A stretch of DNA of 64,000 nucleotides from Akkermansiaceae bacterium (GCA_024233085.1 JACKQC010000013.1:1-64000); one strand, 5' to 3'; shown: positions 33,189-42,195, counted from the first letter of the stretch. Notes: generated by a model not told the origin, from the sequence alone. Made by a program: numbers and translations.

Positions 33189-35870
33189 ATGAGAACGGCC
33201 CCGCCCATCTTCCTGCTCGCCATCCTGTCCACGACCGTCGCCGCCGCCGCGCCGGGCGGGGACCAGTGGATCGAGCTGCGCGGAAGCGGCGCGCGCCAGA
33301 ATCCCCATCGCCGCGCGCTGGCGAAGGCCTTCGACGGCGCCGAACTTTTCGTCCGCTACCGCCTGCGTTACGACGCGAAATCCCTCGACACCCCCCGCGA
33401 GGGCGACGGCGAATTCTTCGTGCTCTGGCTCGACGCCGCCGAGGGAGGCGAGACCGCGACGCACAGCGGCGGAGTTCCCAACATCGGCGTTCATGTGAAG
33501 GACGGCGCGGAAAATCGCTTCATGATTCGCTTCGCCTCCGGCGGCGACCGCGAGCGCTACGGCGCGCCGCTGGTCGGCGGGCGCGAATTCACCGTGGTCG
33601 CCCGGCTCGCCAAATCGGCCGGGAAAAGCGACGCGGCCTACGACCGTCTCGCGCTGTGGATCGATCCCGATCCCGGCTCGCTCGCGGCTCCCGACGCGGA
33701 AGTCTCCGCCGCCGGCGGTCTGAGCGCGATTCGTTGGGCGGGCTTTTCGACCGGAGGCAAAACCGAGCCCGGCGATCGGATCGAGGTCAGTGGTTTGGCG
33801 CTTGCGACCCGTTGGGAGGCGATTTTCGAGCCATCGGTCGACGCCGGATCGGGGCTGGAGTTGCTTCCCCCGGCCAAGCCGAGTCCCGAGCTTGAGTTGA
33901 CCGAGATTCCCGATCCGCCGGCCTATGTCGCGCCTCCGGAGCCGGAGACGCTCGCGACGCCGAAACCGCCGCCGGCCACGATCGAGACGGATCACTGGGC
34001 GTTTCAGCCGCTGAAACGGCCGCCCGTGCCGATCCCGCGCGACGCGGCGTGGGTGCGCACGCCGATCGACGCCTTCGTCGCGCGGCGGCATGAGGCCGAC
34101 GGCCTCGCTCCGGCTCCGCGGGCCGACGACGCGACCCTGACCCGCCGCTTCGCGCTGACGGTGACCGGCCTGCCGCCGGGGGAGGACGCCGCTCCGGCCG
34201 ATTTCGAAGCCTACGCCGACGCGCTGCTGGAGTCCACCGCGTATGGGGAGCACTGGGCGCGGCGCTGGCTCGATGTGGCGCGCTGGGCCGAAAGCCACGG
34301 CTATCAGCACAATCGCGACCGTCCGAACGCCTGGAAATACCGCGACTGGGTGGTGAAGAGCCTCAATGACGATCTGCCTTACGACGCGTTCGTCCGCAAA
34401 CAGATCGCCGGCGACGAGATCGAGCCCTACGATCCTGAAAACCTGATCGCGACCGGCTTTCTCGCCGCCGCGCGCTACTCGGGCAACGAACTCGACAAGA
34501 CGATCCAGCGGAACGACATCCTCGTCGATGTCGTCAACACGACGGCGAAGGCCTTCCTCGGCCTGACAATGGAGTGCGCCCAGTGCCACGAGCATTTCTT
34601 CGATCCGCTGACGCAGTGGGATTACTACCGGATGCAGGCCTTTTTCGTCCAGGGTCAGCCGGGCGACATCGTGCTGGAGGAGGGGGCGGCCGAGCTGATC
34701 CGCCGGCGGCAGGGGCTTTTCGAGGCTGTCCGGGCGAGGATGGCGGAAAACCTCCGCGCCCGGGGGCAGCCCGAGCCGGTGCTGGTGTCGCCGGAGGGCG
34801 TGCCCAAGAACATGACGGCGGCGGAGAAGCGCAAATTCGACGAACTGGAGGCGGCCATCGCCCGCTTTCCGAAGACCTGGGGATACTACTCGCCGGTCAC
34901 CTCGCCGCATCCGCTGGCGGTGGCGCCAAGCACGCAGCGGTGGCCGCTTCCGTTTCAGTCCGAGGCCCCGCGGTCGGCGAAGGCGCGCTTCCTCGATCGC
35001 GGCGACACGAATTCGCCCGGTCCGGTGGTGACGCCGGCCTGGCCGCAAGTCTTCGGTCCCACGCCGGAGCTGGGAAACCGGCCGCGCCTCGCGCTGGCCG
35101 ACTGGCTGACCGATCCGAAGCGCAATCCGCTGACGTCGCGGGTGTGGGTGAACCTGATCTGGCAGGGATACTTCGGGCGCGGGCTGGTGCCGAGCGCGGG
35201 CGACTTCGGCACGCAGGGCGACGCCCCGACCCATCCCGAACTGCTCGACTGGCTGTCCACCGAACTGGTCGAGTCGGGCTGGAGCACGAAACACATTCAC
35301 CGTCTCATCCTGCGGTCGAACACCTTTCGCCAGAGCGCGCTTTTTTCCGCCTCGAACGCCGACCGGGATCCCGAAAATCTCGGTCTGTGGCGGTGGCGGC
35401 CGCATCGGCTGGAGGCGGAGGCGATCCGCGATTCCCTGCTCGCGGTGGCGGGCGAGCTGGACCCGGCCTCCGGCGGACCGGGGATTCCGCCGGCCGAGTC
35501 GGAGACCAGCCGGCGGCGCGGGATTTACCTCCGGCAGAAACGCGACAGCCTGCCGCACCAGCAGACGCTCTTCGACGGGGCGAATGCGGTGACGAGTTGC
35601 GCCCGGCGACAGGTCTCGACCGTGGCCCTTCAGCCGCTCTGGCTGATGAACAGCGAATTCGCCCGCGCCATGGCCGGCGCGTTCGCCAAACGGGCGGCGG
35701 CGGGCGGCGGAAAGCCCCCCGAACAGGCGGCGCGTCTTATTTCCCTGGCCTACGGCCGGAAAGCCGGGGCGGAGGAGCGCGACGATCTGGCCGCGCTGAT
35801 CCGCGAATCCTCGCTGGAGGACGCGGCGGCGGTGGTATTGAACACGAACGAATTTCTCTACGTGCCATGA
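33189..35870 (+). CDS. DUF1549/DUF1553 secreted protein
   Basis: 893 residues from the ATG at 33189, followed by a signal peptide (APPIFLLAILSTTVAAAA). Residues of about 25-230 form a beta-rich, possibly LamG-like, domain. A proline-rich linker leads to DUF1549 (TDHWAFQPLKRPPVP, WARRWLDVARWAESHGYQHN, CAQCHEHFFDPLTQWDYY, a single CxxCH) and DUF1553 (RLALADWLTDPKRNPLTSRV, RGLVPSAGDFGTQGDAPTHP, WSTKHIHRLILRSNTFRQSA). This is the PSD1-type pair found almost only in Planctomycetes and Verrucomicrobia and often linked to sulfatase or polysaccharide loci. It lacks the separate N-terminal cytochrome domain some members have. The DUF1501 gene begins at an overlapping ATGA, so the two are co-translated. 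Biochemical function unknown. Confidence 0.9.
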   Translation: MRTAPPIFLLAILSTTVAAAAPGGDQWIELRGSGARQNPHRRALAKAFDGAELFVRYRLRYDAKSLDTPREGDGEFFVLWLDAAEGGETATHSGGVPNIGVHVKDGAENRFMIRFASGGDRERYGAPLVGGREFTVVARLAKSAGKSDAAYDRLALWIDPDPGSLAAPDAEVSAAGGLSAIRWAGFSTGGKTEPGDRIEVSGLALATRWEAIFEPSVDAGSGLELLPPAKPSPELELTEIPDPPAYVAPPEPETLATPKPPPATIETDHWAFQPLKRPPVPIPRDAAWVRTPIDAFVARRHEADGLAPAPRADDATLTRRFALTVTGLPPGEDAAPADFEAYADALLESTAYGEHWARRWLDVARWAESHGYQHNRDRPNAWKYRDWVVKSLNDDLPYDAFVRKQIAGDEIEPYDPENLIATGFLAAARYSGNELDKTIQRNDILVDVVNTTAKAFLGLTMECAQCHEHFFDPLTQWDYYRMQAFFVQGQPGDIVLEEGAAELIRRRQGLFEAVRARMAENLRARGQPEPVLVSPEGVPKNMTAAEKRKFDELEAAIARFPKTWGYYSPVTSPHPLAVAPSTQRWPLPFQSEAPRSAKARFLDRGDTNSPGPVVTPAWPQVFGPTPELGNRPRLALADWLTDPKRNPLTSRVWVNLIWQGYFGRGLVPSAGDFGTQGDAPTHPELLDWLSTELVESGWSTKHIHRLILRSNTFRQSALFSASNADRDPENLGLWRWRPHRLEAEAIRDSLLAVAGELDPASGGPGIPPAESETSRRRGIYLRQKRDSLPHQQTLFDGANAVTSCARRQVSTVALQPLWLMNSEFARAMAGAFAKRAAAGGGKPPEQAARLISLAYGRKAGAEERDDLAALIRESSLEDAAAVVLNTNEFLYVP

Positions 35871-37258
35871 ACTCCCCGCGGCTGTCTCGGCGTAATTTTC
35901 TCGGCGAAGGCCTGGGTTTGGGCGCGGGCGCGCTGGCGTTCCGGTCGCTGCTCGCCGAGGAGAGCGGTTCCCTGCGCCCGGGGGGATCGCACTTCGCGCC
36001 GACGGCGAAAAGCGTGATTTTCCTGTTCATGTCGGGAGGACCGAGCCAGGTCGACACCTTCGACCCGAAGCCCGAACTGGCGAAGCTCTCCGGCGGGGAC
36101 GTGCCCGAGTCGCTGGCGAAAAACGTGCCGAAAATCAAACGCGCCGGGCTGAAAAACCTCATGCCCTCCCCGTGGGCTTTCCGGCCGCGCGGCGAGAGTG
36201 GCGTGCCGGTGTCCGATCTGTTGCCGGAGACGGCGAAAATGATCGACGACATCTGCGTGATCCGGTCCATGCGGCATCGAAATCCGGTGCACGGGCCGGG
36301 CGAGTGCGTGGCCTTCACCGGCACCGGCGCCGGCGACCGGCCCTCCATCGGGGCGTGGTCGATCTACGGGATGGGAAGCGAAACGGAGAACCTGCCCGCT
36401 TTCCTCACCATGAACCTGCATAGCGACGGCATGCAGTATCCGCAGGCGGCCGGCTGGGGCGCGGGATTTCTTCCGCCACAATTCCAGGGCACGGTGGTGG
36501 ACCCCGCCGGGGGCATTCGCGACGCGGAAATGCCGGCGGGATTCGACGACGCGCGGCGCCTGAGGCAACTGGACGCGATCGATTCCTTCAACCGCCGCCA
36601 CCTCGACAAACTCGGCGTGCATCCGGAACTGGAGGCGCGGATGCGATCCTACCGGATGGCCTTTCGTCTTCAGACCGCGGCGCCGGAGTTGTTCGATCTC
36701 GCGGGCGAATCGGCGGCCACGCGAAAACTTTACGGTCTCGACAAAATGCCCACCGAACAGACCGGTCGCGGCTGCCTGCTGGCCCGGCGCATGGTCGAGC
36801 GCGGCGTGCGCTTCGTGCAGGTGCGCATCGGCGGCTGGGACGCCCATGGCAACATCAAGGCCAACCACGAAAAGATGTGCGGCCGGACCGACCTGCCGAT
36901 CGCGGCGTTGCTGCGCGACCTCAAACAGCGGGGCCTCTTCGAAACGACGCTGGTGGCCTGGGCGGGCGAGTTTGGCCGCACCCCGACGATGGAGGGCCGG
37001 GCGAACGGGCGCGATCATTCGCCTTCCGGTTATTCGGTGTGGTTCGCGGGTGGCGGCACGCGGGGAGGCCAGGTCATCGGCCAGACCGACCCGATCGGCT
37101 ACGTGGCGGTCGAGCGGCCGGTCACGCCGCACGATTTTCACGCCACCATCCTGCATGCCCTCGGGCTCGACGCGAGTCGCCTGACCTGGATGCACCACGG
37201 CCGCGAGGAACTGCCCACCGTCTTCGGCGGCGATCCGGTGATGGAAGTGTTTGGGTGA
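35867..37258 (+). CDS. DUF1501 Tat-exported protein
   Basis: 463 residues. The ATG overlaps the preceding TGA (ATGA). A twin-arginine leader (SRRNFLGEGLGLGAGALAF) directs folded export. Family motifs: FLFMSGGPSQVDTFDPK, SPWAFRPRGESGVPVSDLLP, SMRHRNPVHGPGE, FVQVRIGGWDAHGNI, TTLVAWAGEFGRTP and HYDFH-like VTPHDFHATILHALGLD. DUF1501 proteins resemble alkaline-phosphatase/sulfatase-fold enzymes and nearly always occur with DUF1549/DUF1553 partners. Enzymatic activity has not been established for the family, to my knowledge. Confidence 0.92.
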   Translation: MNSPRLSRRNFLGEGLGLGAGALAFRSLLAEESGSLRPGGSHFAPTAKSVIFLFMSGGPSQVDTFDPKPELAKLSGGDVPESLAKNVPKIKRAGLKNLMPSPWAFRPRGESGVPVSDLLPETAKMIDDICVIRSMRHRNPVHGPGECVAFTGTGAGDRPSIGAWSIYGMGSETENLPAFLTMNLHSDGMQYPQAAGWGAGFLPPQFQGTVVDPAGGIRDAEMPAGFDDARRLRQLDAIDSFNRRHLDKLGVHPELEARMRSYRMAFRLQTAAPELFDLAGESAATRKLYGLDKMPTEQTGRGCLLARRMVERGVRFVQVRIGGWDAHGNIKANHEKMCGRTDLPIAALLRDLKQRGLFETTLVAWAGEFGRTPTMEGRANGRDHSPSGYSVWFAGGGTRGGQVIGQTDPIGYVAVERPVTPHDFHATILHALGLDASRLTWMHHGREELPTVFGGDPVMEVFG

Positions 37259-37270
37259 AGAAAAACGCGG

Positions 37271-37452
37271 CCTCGGCTTCCAGCCGATGAGATTTCGAAG
37301 CCGGGCATTCGCGTCAAAGGCGGGGAATCCGCCGCTCATTCGCTTCGGGGAAACCCCGTTCTCTCAATTCTGGATATGTCCGGAAAAAAGTGCGGTTCAA
37401 TTGGATGAGATCGGGAAAGAACGAAAATCATGGGCAGGATGCCCATGCCACG
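37271..37452 (+). repeat. 182-nt composite repeat, copy B1, upstream of blaI
   Basis: Begins with an imperfect hairpin (CTCGGCTTCCAGCCGATG), continues through a diverged middle and ends with a perfect 8-bp hairpin (CATGGGCA gga TGCCCATG, 37429-37447) followed by CCACG. The same architecture and exactly the same length recur at 39766-39947. No transposase-like frame is inside it. Confidence 0.85.
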
Positions 37453-37461
37453 ATCAATTTC

Positions 37462-37501
37462 TACGAAAAATTTCGTTGACAGTACGAACTTTTTCGTGTT
37501 T
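37462..37501 (+). promoter_or_regulatory. candidate BlaI operator and promoter
   Basis: Two AT-rich dyads lie back to back: ACGAAA-AA-TTTCGT (37463-37476) and ACGAA-cttt-TTCGT (37484-37497). TTGACA (37476-37481) lies between them as a -35 candidate; the -10 at about 17 nt is poor. The spacing of 13 nt to the blaI start at 37515 fits autorepression by the encoded BlaI-type protein. Inferred from sequence symmetry. Confidence 0.45.
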
Positions 37502-37514
37502 TGCTGAGTTTGTC

Positions 37515-37928
37515 ATGAGCAAGCCCGCGCCGCGACCGACCGAGACTGAGTTGTCGATCCTGCGCATTCTCTGGGATCACGGGCCGTGCCGGGTGCGGGA
37601 AGTGGTGGAGGAACTGGCCCGCGAGCGGGGCGGGGACGTTGGCTACACGACCGCGTTGAAGCTGCTCCAGCTCATGCACGAAAAGGGGCTCGTGATTCGC
37701 GACGAGTCCGAGCGCAGCCACACCTACGCCGCCCGGCATCCCCGCGAAAAGATGCAACGGCAAGTCGTGAAATCGCTCGCGGACAAGCTTTTCGGAGGCG
37801 CGACGGCGCGGCTGGCGCTCCACGCCCTCTCCGCGGAGGAGGCGAGCGCCGACGATCTCGCGGAGATCCGGCGCCTGCTCGATCGACTGGAATCCGAGAA
37901 CCCCGAACCGAAAGAGAAGGAGACCTGA
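37515..37928 (+). CDS. blaI: BlaI/MecI-family transcriptional repressor
   Basis: 137 residues from the ATG at 37515. A winged-helix domain spans residues 1-80, beginning TETELSILRILWDHGPCRVREV with recognition region GGDVGYTTALKLLQLMHEKGLV, followed by a dimerisation tail with GGATARLALHALSAEEAS. BlaI/MecI repressors bind DNA as dimers and are inactivated by cleavage when the cognate BlaR1-type metallopeptidase senses a signal. The partner gene starts 2 nt after the stop. In Verrucomicrobia such pairs need not relate to beta-lactams. Confidence 0.93.
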   Translation: MSKPAPRPTETELSILRILWDHGPCRVREVVEELARERGGDVGYTTALKLLQLMHEKGLVIRDESERSHTYAARHPREKMQRQVVKSLADKLFGGATARLALHALSAEEASADDLAEIRRLLDRLESENPEPKEKET

Positions 37929-37930
37929 AA

Positions 37931-39754
37931 ATGAACACAATCCATTCGTTCGCCGACGCGCTGGCGAACACCCTCATTCACTCGGTCTGGCAAGGCGCCG
38001 TGCTGGCCTTGGTCCTGGCCGTATTACTGGGCCTGGTCGGCCGCGATCGGTCGCGAACCTCGCTGCGATACGGGCTGTGTTGCGTGGCGCTTTTCGCCCT
38101 GCCGGCCTGGTCGTTGCTGACTTTCCTGGAAAATGTCTCGCCGGGAGAGTCGAAGCCCGCGGCGGCGATGGTGGCGGCGCCGGCGCCGGACCTCGGCTCG
38201 CCCGTTCGGGAAGCGGAAAAGTTTGCCGCGACGACCGGCGGTTTTCCCTGGCGCGATGGGCTGGTCCTTTTCTGGATGGGGGGTCTCTCGATCGCCGGGC
38301 TGCGCTTGGCGGGTGGCGCGGTTCGGTTGAGACGTTTGGTTTGGACGGCCGCGCCGCTGGGGTCGGTCGAGGTGTTGCGGGAATTCGAACGGGTGCGAGC
38401 GAGACTGGGCATTCGGGAACGCGTCAGCCCGCGGGTGAGCGACCGGGTGGATGGGCCGCTGCTGGCGGGATTTCTGTGGCCGGCGGTGATCCTGCCACCG
38501 GCGTTGCTGACGGGGATGCCGCCAGCCTATCTGCGCGCGGTTTTCGCCCACGAACTCGCGCATTTCCGGCGCTGGGACCCGCTGATCAATGCCCTGCAAT
38601 GCGCGGTGGAGTCTCTGTATTTTCATCATCCGGCGGTTTGGTGGATTTCGCGGCAGGTTCGAATCGAGCGCGAGCACGGCTGCGATGAACTGGCCTCCCG
38701 CGCGGTGGGTGACTTGCGAAACTACGCCGGGGCGCTGGCTTGGCTGGAAAACCGGCGTGTCGGAGCGGGGGGCGGTGAATTCTCCCTGGCGATGGTTTCC
38801 GATCCGCGGACGACCCGGCGCCGGATCGAGCGGCTGATCGGCTCGACCCAACAGGGTTGGGCGGGGGAGTCAACCCTGTTGGGTCCGTTCGCGATGCTGG
38901 CTCTGGCGGGGTTTTTCCTGCTTCCGGGCGCCGGGGCGAACGACGCCCCGCGAACGGACGACGGAGAGGCGGGAGCGGCGTTCGCGATGGCGCCGGATGC
39001 TCGGGAACCGCGGGAAGGGTGGGTGAAGATTCTGAACGGTATCGAATGGGTGGACACGAAGGCGCGGGACGACGGAAAGGTGCGCCTTTTTCAATCGCCG
39101 CTGATCGTCGAGCGGGGCGGCGTGCCATACGATCTGCGAAAGGAGCCGCCGCGGCTGTTCCCGGAGGTTCCGAATCGGTGGCTGCTCGATCACGAGCTGA
39201 ATTTCCTCGATGGCGGGCTGATGGCGCGCGATCCGGACGGGGACGGCTTCACCGTTCTGGAGGAATACCGCGCCGGCACCCGGCCTCGCGACGGGGCGGA
39301 TCATCCGTCTTATGTGGAAAAGCTGCGATTCGAGGGAAGACAGCGGCAGGTTTACCGGATCGTCTTCGCCGCGGAGCCCGGCGGGGATCGCGTTCAGTTG
39401 AATCGTTTCCCGAGCATGATCTGGGAGAGAGCCACGATGATGGCCGGCGTGGGAGAGGTGACCGAGGACGGCCAACTGGAAATCCTCAGCCGTGAGGCTT
39501 CGGAATTGCGGGTGAAATTCGTGCCAACCGGACGGGAGTATCGGCTGCCGAAGGGCAAACCGGTGGAGATGGAGATCGGTTTCGCGGCGTTCGAGGTCGA
39601 TCTGCCGAATGAGAAGGTCTTTTTCGTGAAGGAAGGCGAGACTTTCCGCCTCCTTCGCGAACCGGATCGGAAGTGGACGCTGCGATCGGTGACGGAGGTC
39701 GAGGCGGTCGTCGTTTCGGAGGGGGCGATTGAGCGGCGGGTTTCGGCGAAGTAG
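37931..39754 (+). CDS. BlaR1-like M56 peptidase with Amuc_1099-like C-terminal domain
   Basis: 607 residues from the ATG at 37931. Four transmembrane helices flank an M56 zinc metallopeptidase domain with HELAH (His207, Glu208, His211) and the downstream FHHPAVWWISRQVRIEREHGCDE. Residues of about 305-319 (TQQGWAGESTLLG) come from copy 6 of the 41-nt repeat, placed just before the last transmembrane helix (PFAMLALAGFFLLPGAGA). The extracytoplasmic C-terminal part does not look like a penicillin-binding domain. It has EWVDTKARD, WLLDHELNFLDGGLMARDPDGDGFTVLEE and SYVEKLRFEGRQRQVYRIVF, close in pattern to the Amuc_1099-type pilus-associated proteins of Verrucomicrobia. The protein is thus a sensor-protease whose signal domain is probably of verrucomicrobial origin. 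Ligand unknown. Confidence 0.85.
   Translation: MNTIHSFADALANTLIHSVWQGAVLALVLAVLLGLVGRDRSRTSLRYGLCCVALFALPAWSLLTFLENVSPGESKPAAAMVAAPAPDLGSPVREAEKFAATTGGFPWRDGLVLFWMGGLSIAGLRLAGGAVRLRRLVWTAAPLGSVEVLREFERVRARLGIRERVSPRVSDRVDGPLLAGFLWPAVILPPALLTGMPPAYLRAVFAHELAHFRRWDPLINALQCAVESLYFHHPAVWWISRQVRIEREHGCDELASRAVGDLRNYAGALAWLENRRVGAGGGEFSLAMVSDPRTTRRRIERLIGSTQQGWAGESTLLGPFAMLALAGFFLLPGAGANDAPRTDDGEAGAAFAMAPDAREPREGWVKILNGIEWVDTKARDDGKVRLFQSPLIVERGGVPYDLRKEPPRLFPEVPNRWLLDHELNFLDGGLMARDPDGDGFTVLEEYRAGTRPRDGADHPSYVEKLRFEGRQRQVYRIVFAAEPGGDRVQLNRFPSMIWERATMMAGVGEVTEDGQLEILSREASELRVKFVPTGREYRLPKGKPVEMEIGFAAFEVDLPNEKVFFVKEGETFRLLREPDRKWTLRSVTEVEAVVVSEGAIERRVSAK
38845..38885. repeat. 41-nt double-palindrome repeat, copy 6, inside the M56 peptidase gene
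   Basis: Units centred AGG and CCT, spacer GGG. It is translated TQQGWAGESTLLG on the plus strand and keeps the frame open, adding about 14 residues between the peptidase core and the next helix. Confidence 0.93.
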
Positions 39755-39765
39755 AGGAATCGTGG

Positions 39766-39947
39766 CATCGGCTTCCAGCCGATGGAATCGCGGCGCCGGG
39801 CGTTCGCGGGGAAGGCGGCGAGTCCGCTGCTTTTCCGCTTCCGGGAAATCTTGTCTTTTCGGGGCAGGCTCGCCATGAGCGAATGGGCGATTCCCTCATC
39901 GGCGAGCGGGAAAGAACGAAGAACTTGGGCAAGATGCCCAAGCCACG
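39766..39947 (+). repeat. 182-nt composite repeat, copy B2, downstream of the M56 peptidase gene
   Basis: Starts with a perfect 8-bp hairpin (CATCGGCT tcc AGCCGATG, 39766-39784) and ends with CTTGGGCA aga TGCCCAAG (39924-39942) plus CCACG, in direct orientation to B1. The shared text GGGAAAGAACGAA lies just before the terminal hairpin in both. It ends two bases before the stop of the convergent TIM-barrel gene. Confidence 0.85.
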
Positions 39948-39948
39948 G

Positions 39949-40740
39949 TCACGTCTTCCCCAGCGCCTTGTCCATGCCTTCGGCGACGAGGCGGAGTTTT
40001 TCGAGTTCGCCGCCGGGCACTTCGGCGGTGGCCCAGCCTCGATACCCGACCGCATGCAGCGCGGCGCGGACGCCGGGCCAGTCGACGTCGCCTTCGAAGA
40101 GGGCGCAGTTCTTCCGCGCGGCGTGGTTGTGGTCTTTGACGTCGATCTTGAGAATGCGGGAGCCCAGGGCGCGAATCCATGCGGGGGCGCCGCCGTCGAA
40201 ACGATCGTGATTGCCGATGTCGAAAAAGGCTCCGACAAGCGGACTTTCGAAGGAGTCGAGGTATTGAATCCAGTCGGCAAGGCTGGCGCAGAAGCCATTG
40301 CCGACGTTTTCACACGCGATTCGGACGCCAAGTTCGCCGGCGAGGGGCAGAGCCCGGCGAAGCTGGGCGCTGGAGCGTTCCCACACCTGCTCGGCATTTT
40401 CATTCGCGGGATCGACGGCGTTTCCGACGACCTGGAGTATGGTGGAGCCGCCGACGGCACGGGCGTAGCGCAGGGCGTCCATCGTTTCGCGCAGAGCGGC
40501 GTCACGAACGGCGGGGTCGGGATCGGACAGCCGGACCTTCCAGTGATTGGCGACATTGATGTTGTGAATTGGAATTCCGGTTTTCTGCTGAGCGTCGAGG
40601 ACCTCGGCGAGATCGTATTTTCCGGGCGCGGTGAGGGTGATGCCGTCGAAGCCGGCGGCGAGCGCGGTCTTGAAGAGGTCGAGAACGGTGTCGGCGCCTT
40701 TCGGCAGCCGGACCATGGACCATTTGACGGCTTTGAGCAT
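39949..40740 (-). CDS. sugar phosphate isomerase/epimerase-like TIM-barrel protein
   Basis: 263 residues from the ATG at 40740. Unlike the copy at 10.7 kb it lacks an export signal and is probably cytoplasmic. The xylose-isomerase-like barrel is visible in AGFDGITLTAPGKYDLAEVLD, IHNINVANHW, SSAQLRRALPLAGELGVRIACENVGN (Glu of the metal site in CEN), GAFFDIGNHDRFD, LKIDVKDHNH and ATAEVPGGE at the C-terminus. Substrate unknown. It stands between the blaR1-like gene (convergent) and the carboxypeptidase gene (same strand, 16 nt apart). Confidence 0.85.
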   Translation of the reverse strand: MLKAVKWSMVRLPKGADTVLDLFKTALAAGFDGITLTAPGKYDLAEVLDAQQKTGIPIHNINVANHWKVRLSDPDPAVRDAALRETMDALRYARAVGGSTILQVVGNAVDPANENAEQVWERSSAQLRRALPLAGELGVRIACENVGNGFCASLADWIQYLDSFESPLVGAFFDIGNHDRFDGGAPAWIRALGSRILKIDVKDHNHAARKNCALFEGDVDWPGVRAALHAVGYRGWATAEVPGGELEKLRLVAEGMDKALGKT

Positions 40741-40756
40741 GAGGAGGGGCCGAAAT

Positions 40757-42061
40757 TCAGCGGGCCATGGAGACAAGATCCTTGCTGTCGGCTTTCGCTT
40801 CGTCGCCGCGATCCTGGTCTTCGTCCTGGGCGGGTTCGACATCGAGATCGAGAGCCCAGTCGAGCATTTTTTCGGAATCGCTCCAGACGTAGGGTTTGTA
40901 GCTCTTGATGACGACGACGATGCGGTCCTGGTCGCCCTTTTTCCCGCTGCAGACGAGGCAATGGCCGCTGGCGTAGGTGAAGCCGGTCTTCATGCCGTTG
41001 CAATAGTCGTTGGAGGTCAGCACGCGGTTGGTGTTGTAAAGGGTGCGGACGTTGCCGTCGGGAAACTTGAACTCGCACTGGCGGGTCTTGACGAACCCGC
41101 GGATGACGGGGTGCTGGTAGGCGCGGCGGGCGAGCAGGGCCATGTCGTGGGCGGTGGAATACTGGCCCTCGGAGGGGAGGCCGTGCGGGTTGTTGAAATG
41201 GGTGTTCTTCATACCCAGAGTGCGGGCCATGGTGTTCATTTTTTCGGCGAAGGCCTCGACGCTCCCGGCGCTGGTGACGGCGAGGGTGTGGGCGAGGTCG
41301 TTGCCGCTGCGGACGAGTAGGCCTTCGAGAAGCTGGCGGCGGGTAAATTTCTGGCCCGGTTTCACCCCGACGACCGTGGGCTCGACCTGGAGGACGCTCT
41401 TCGGCACGGTGACGAGGTCGTCGAGTTCGTCCTCGGAGCAGATGACCAGGGCGGTCATCAGTTTCTGGGTGGAAGCGACGGGGGTCTTGGTCGCGCCGGA
41501 TTTCTCGTAGTAGTATTGCCCGGTGTTGGCGTCGATCACGGCGATATATTTGCCAACGGTTTTGGGCGCGGAACTGGGGGAACCGTTCCAGGCCTGCGGC
41601 TTTGGTGGATCCTCGCGGTCCTCAATGATTTTTTCGCGGGCGTCCTGAAGCGCCTCGCGCTCTTTGAGGGCCTGCTCGCGCTCGGCGAGGGCTTTCTCCC
41701 GCTCGGAGACGGCTTTTTCCCGCTCGGCGACAGCGCGCATGCGCTTGGAGAGGCTGTCGGCGATGCGCTCGAGCAATTCGGCGTGGCGTTCCTCGGGGGT
41801 CTTCTCTTTTTCGGGTTCGGCTTTGCCTTTGGCCGCTTCGCCGTCTTTGGATTCCGCGTCGTCGTCGCCGGCGTCGGTTTTTTCGTCTTTGCCGTCGTCT
41901 TTTTTTTCGGTGGATTCGGCTTTCTCGTCCTCGTTCTTTTTTTCCTGCGCGTCGACGGGGCCGGCGGCGAAAAAGGTCACGGCAAGAGCGAACGCGATCA
42001 GAAACCTGAGCGCGAGGGAGTGGCCTTCGAAGGGGCGAGTCGTTTCGGGTCCGCGTGGCAT
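40757..42061 (-). CDS. serine-type D-Ala-D-Ala carboxypeptidase (S11 family)
   Basis: 434 residues from the ATG at 42061 (an in-frame GTG at 42082 is possible). A signal-peptide-like region (LALRFLIAFALAVTFFAAGPVDA) precedes an insertion of about 100 residues rich in Glu/Lys/Asp and a coiled coil (AEREKAVSEREKALAERE). The S11 domain has the three active-site motifs: STQK (catalytic Ser), SGN and KTGFT. It trims pentapeptide stems of periplasmic peptidoglycan. The acidic coiled-coil insert between the leader and the enzyme is unusual and may attach it to the wall or to a partner. Confidence 0.9.
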   Translation of the reverse strand: MPRGPETTRPFEGHSLALRFLIAFALAVTFFAAGPVDAQEKKNEDEKAESTEKKDDGKDEKTDAGDDDAESKDGEAAKGKAEPEKEKTPEERHAELLERIADSLSKRMRAVAEREKAVSEREKALAEREQALKEREALQDAREKIIEDREDPPKPQAWNGSPSSAPKTVGKYIAVIDANTGQYYYEKSGATKTPVASTQKLMTALVICSEDELDDLVTVPKSVLQVEPTVVGVKPGQKFTRRQLLEGLLVRSGNDLAHTLAVTSAGSVEAFAEKMNTMARTLGMKNTHFNNPHGLPSEGQYSTAHDMALLARRAYQHPVIRGFVKTRQCEFKFPDGNVRTLYNTNRVLTSNDYCNGMKTGFTYASGHCLVCSGKKGDQDRIVVVIKSYKPYVWSDSEKMLDWALDLDVEPAQDEDQDRGDEAKADSKDLVSMAR

Positions 42062-42195
42062 CGGGTGATGGGCGGGGTTCACGAGGCGGAAATGCCCCGG
42101 AAACCCGCCCTGATTCTTGAAATGATGGGCCGGAACGTCAACAAAATTCCAAGCCCGTCGGCGTCTTAGGAATCGGGAGTCGGCGCGGGGGAAAC

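Noticed and set aside
37515..39754. blaI/blaR1-like pair as a beta-lactam resistance locus
   Set aside because: No beta-lactamase or PBP2a gene follows, and the sensor lacks a penicillin-binding domain.
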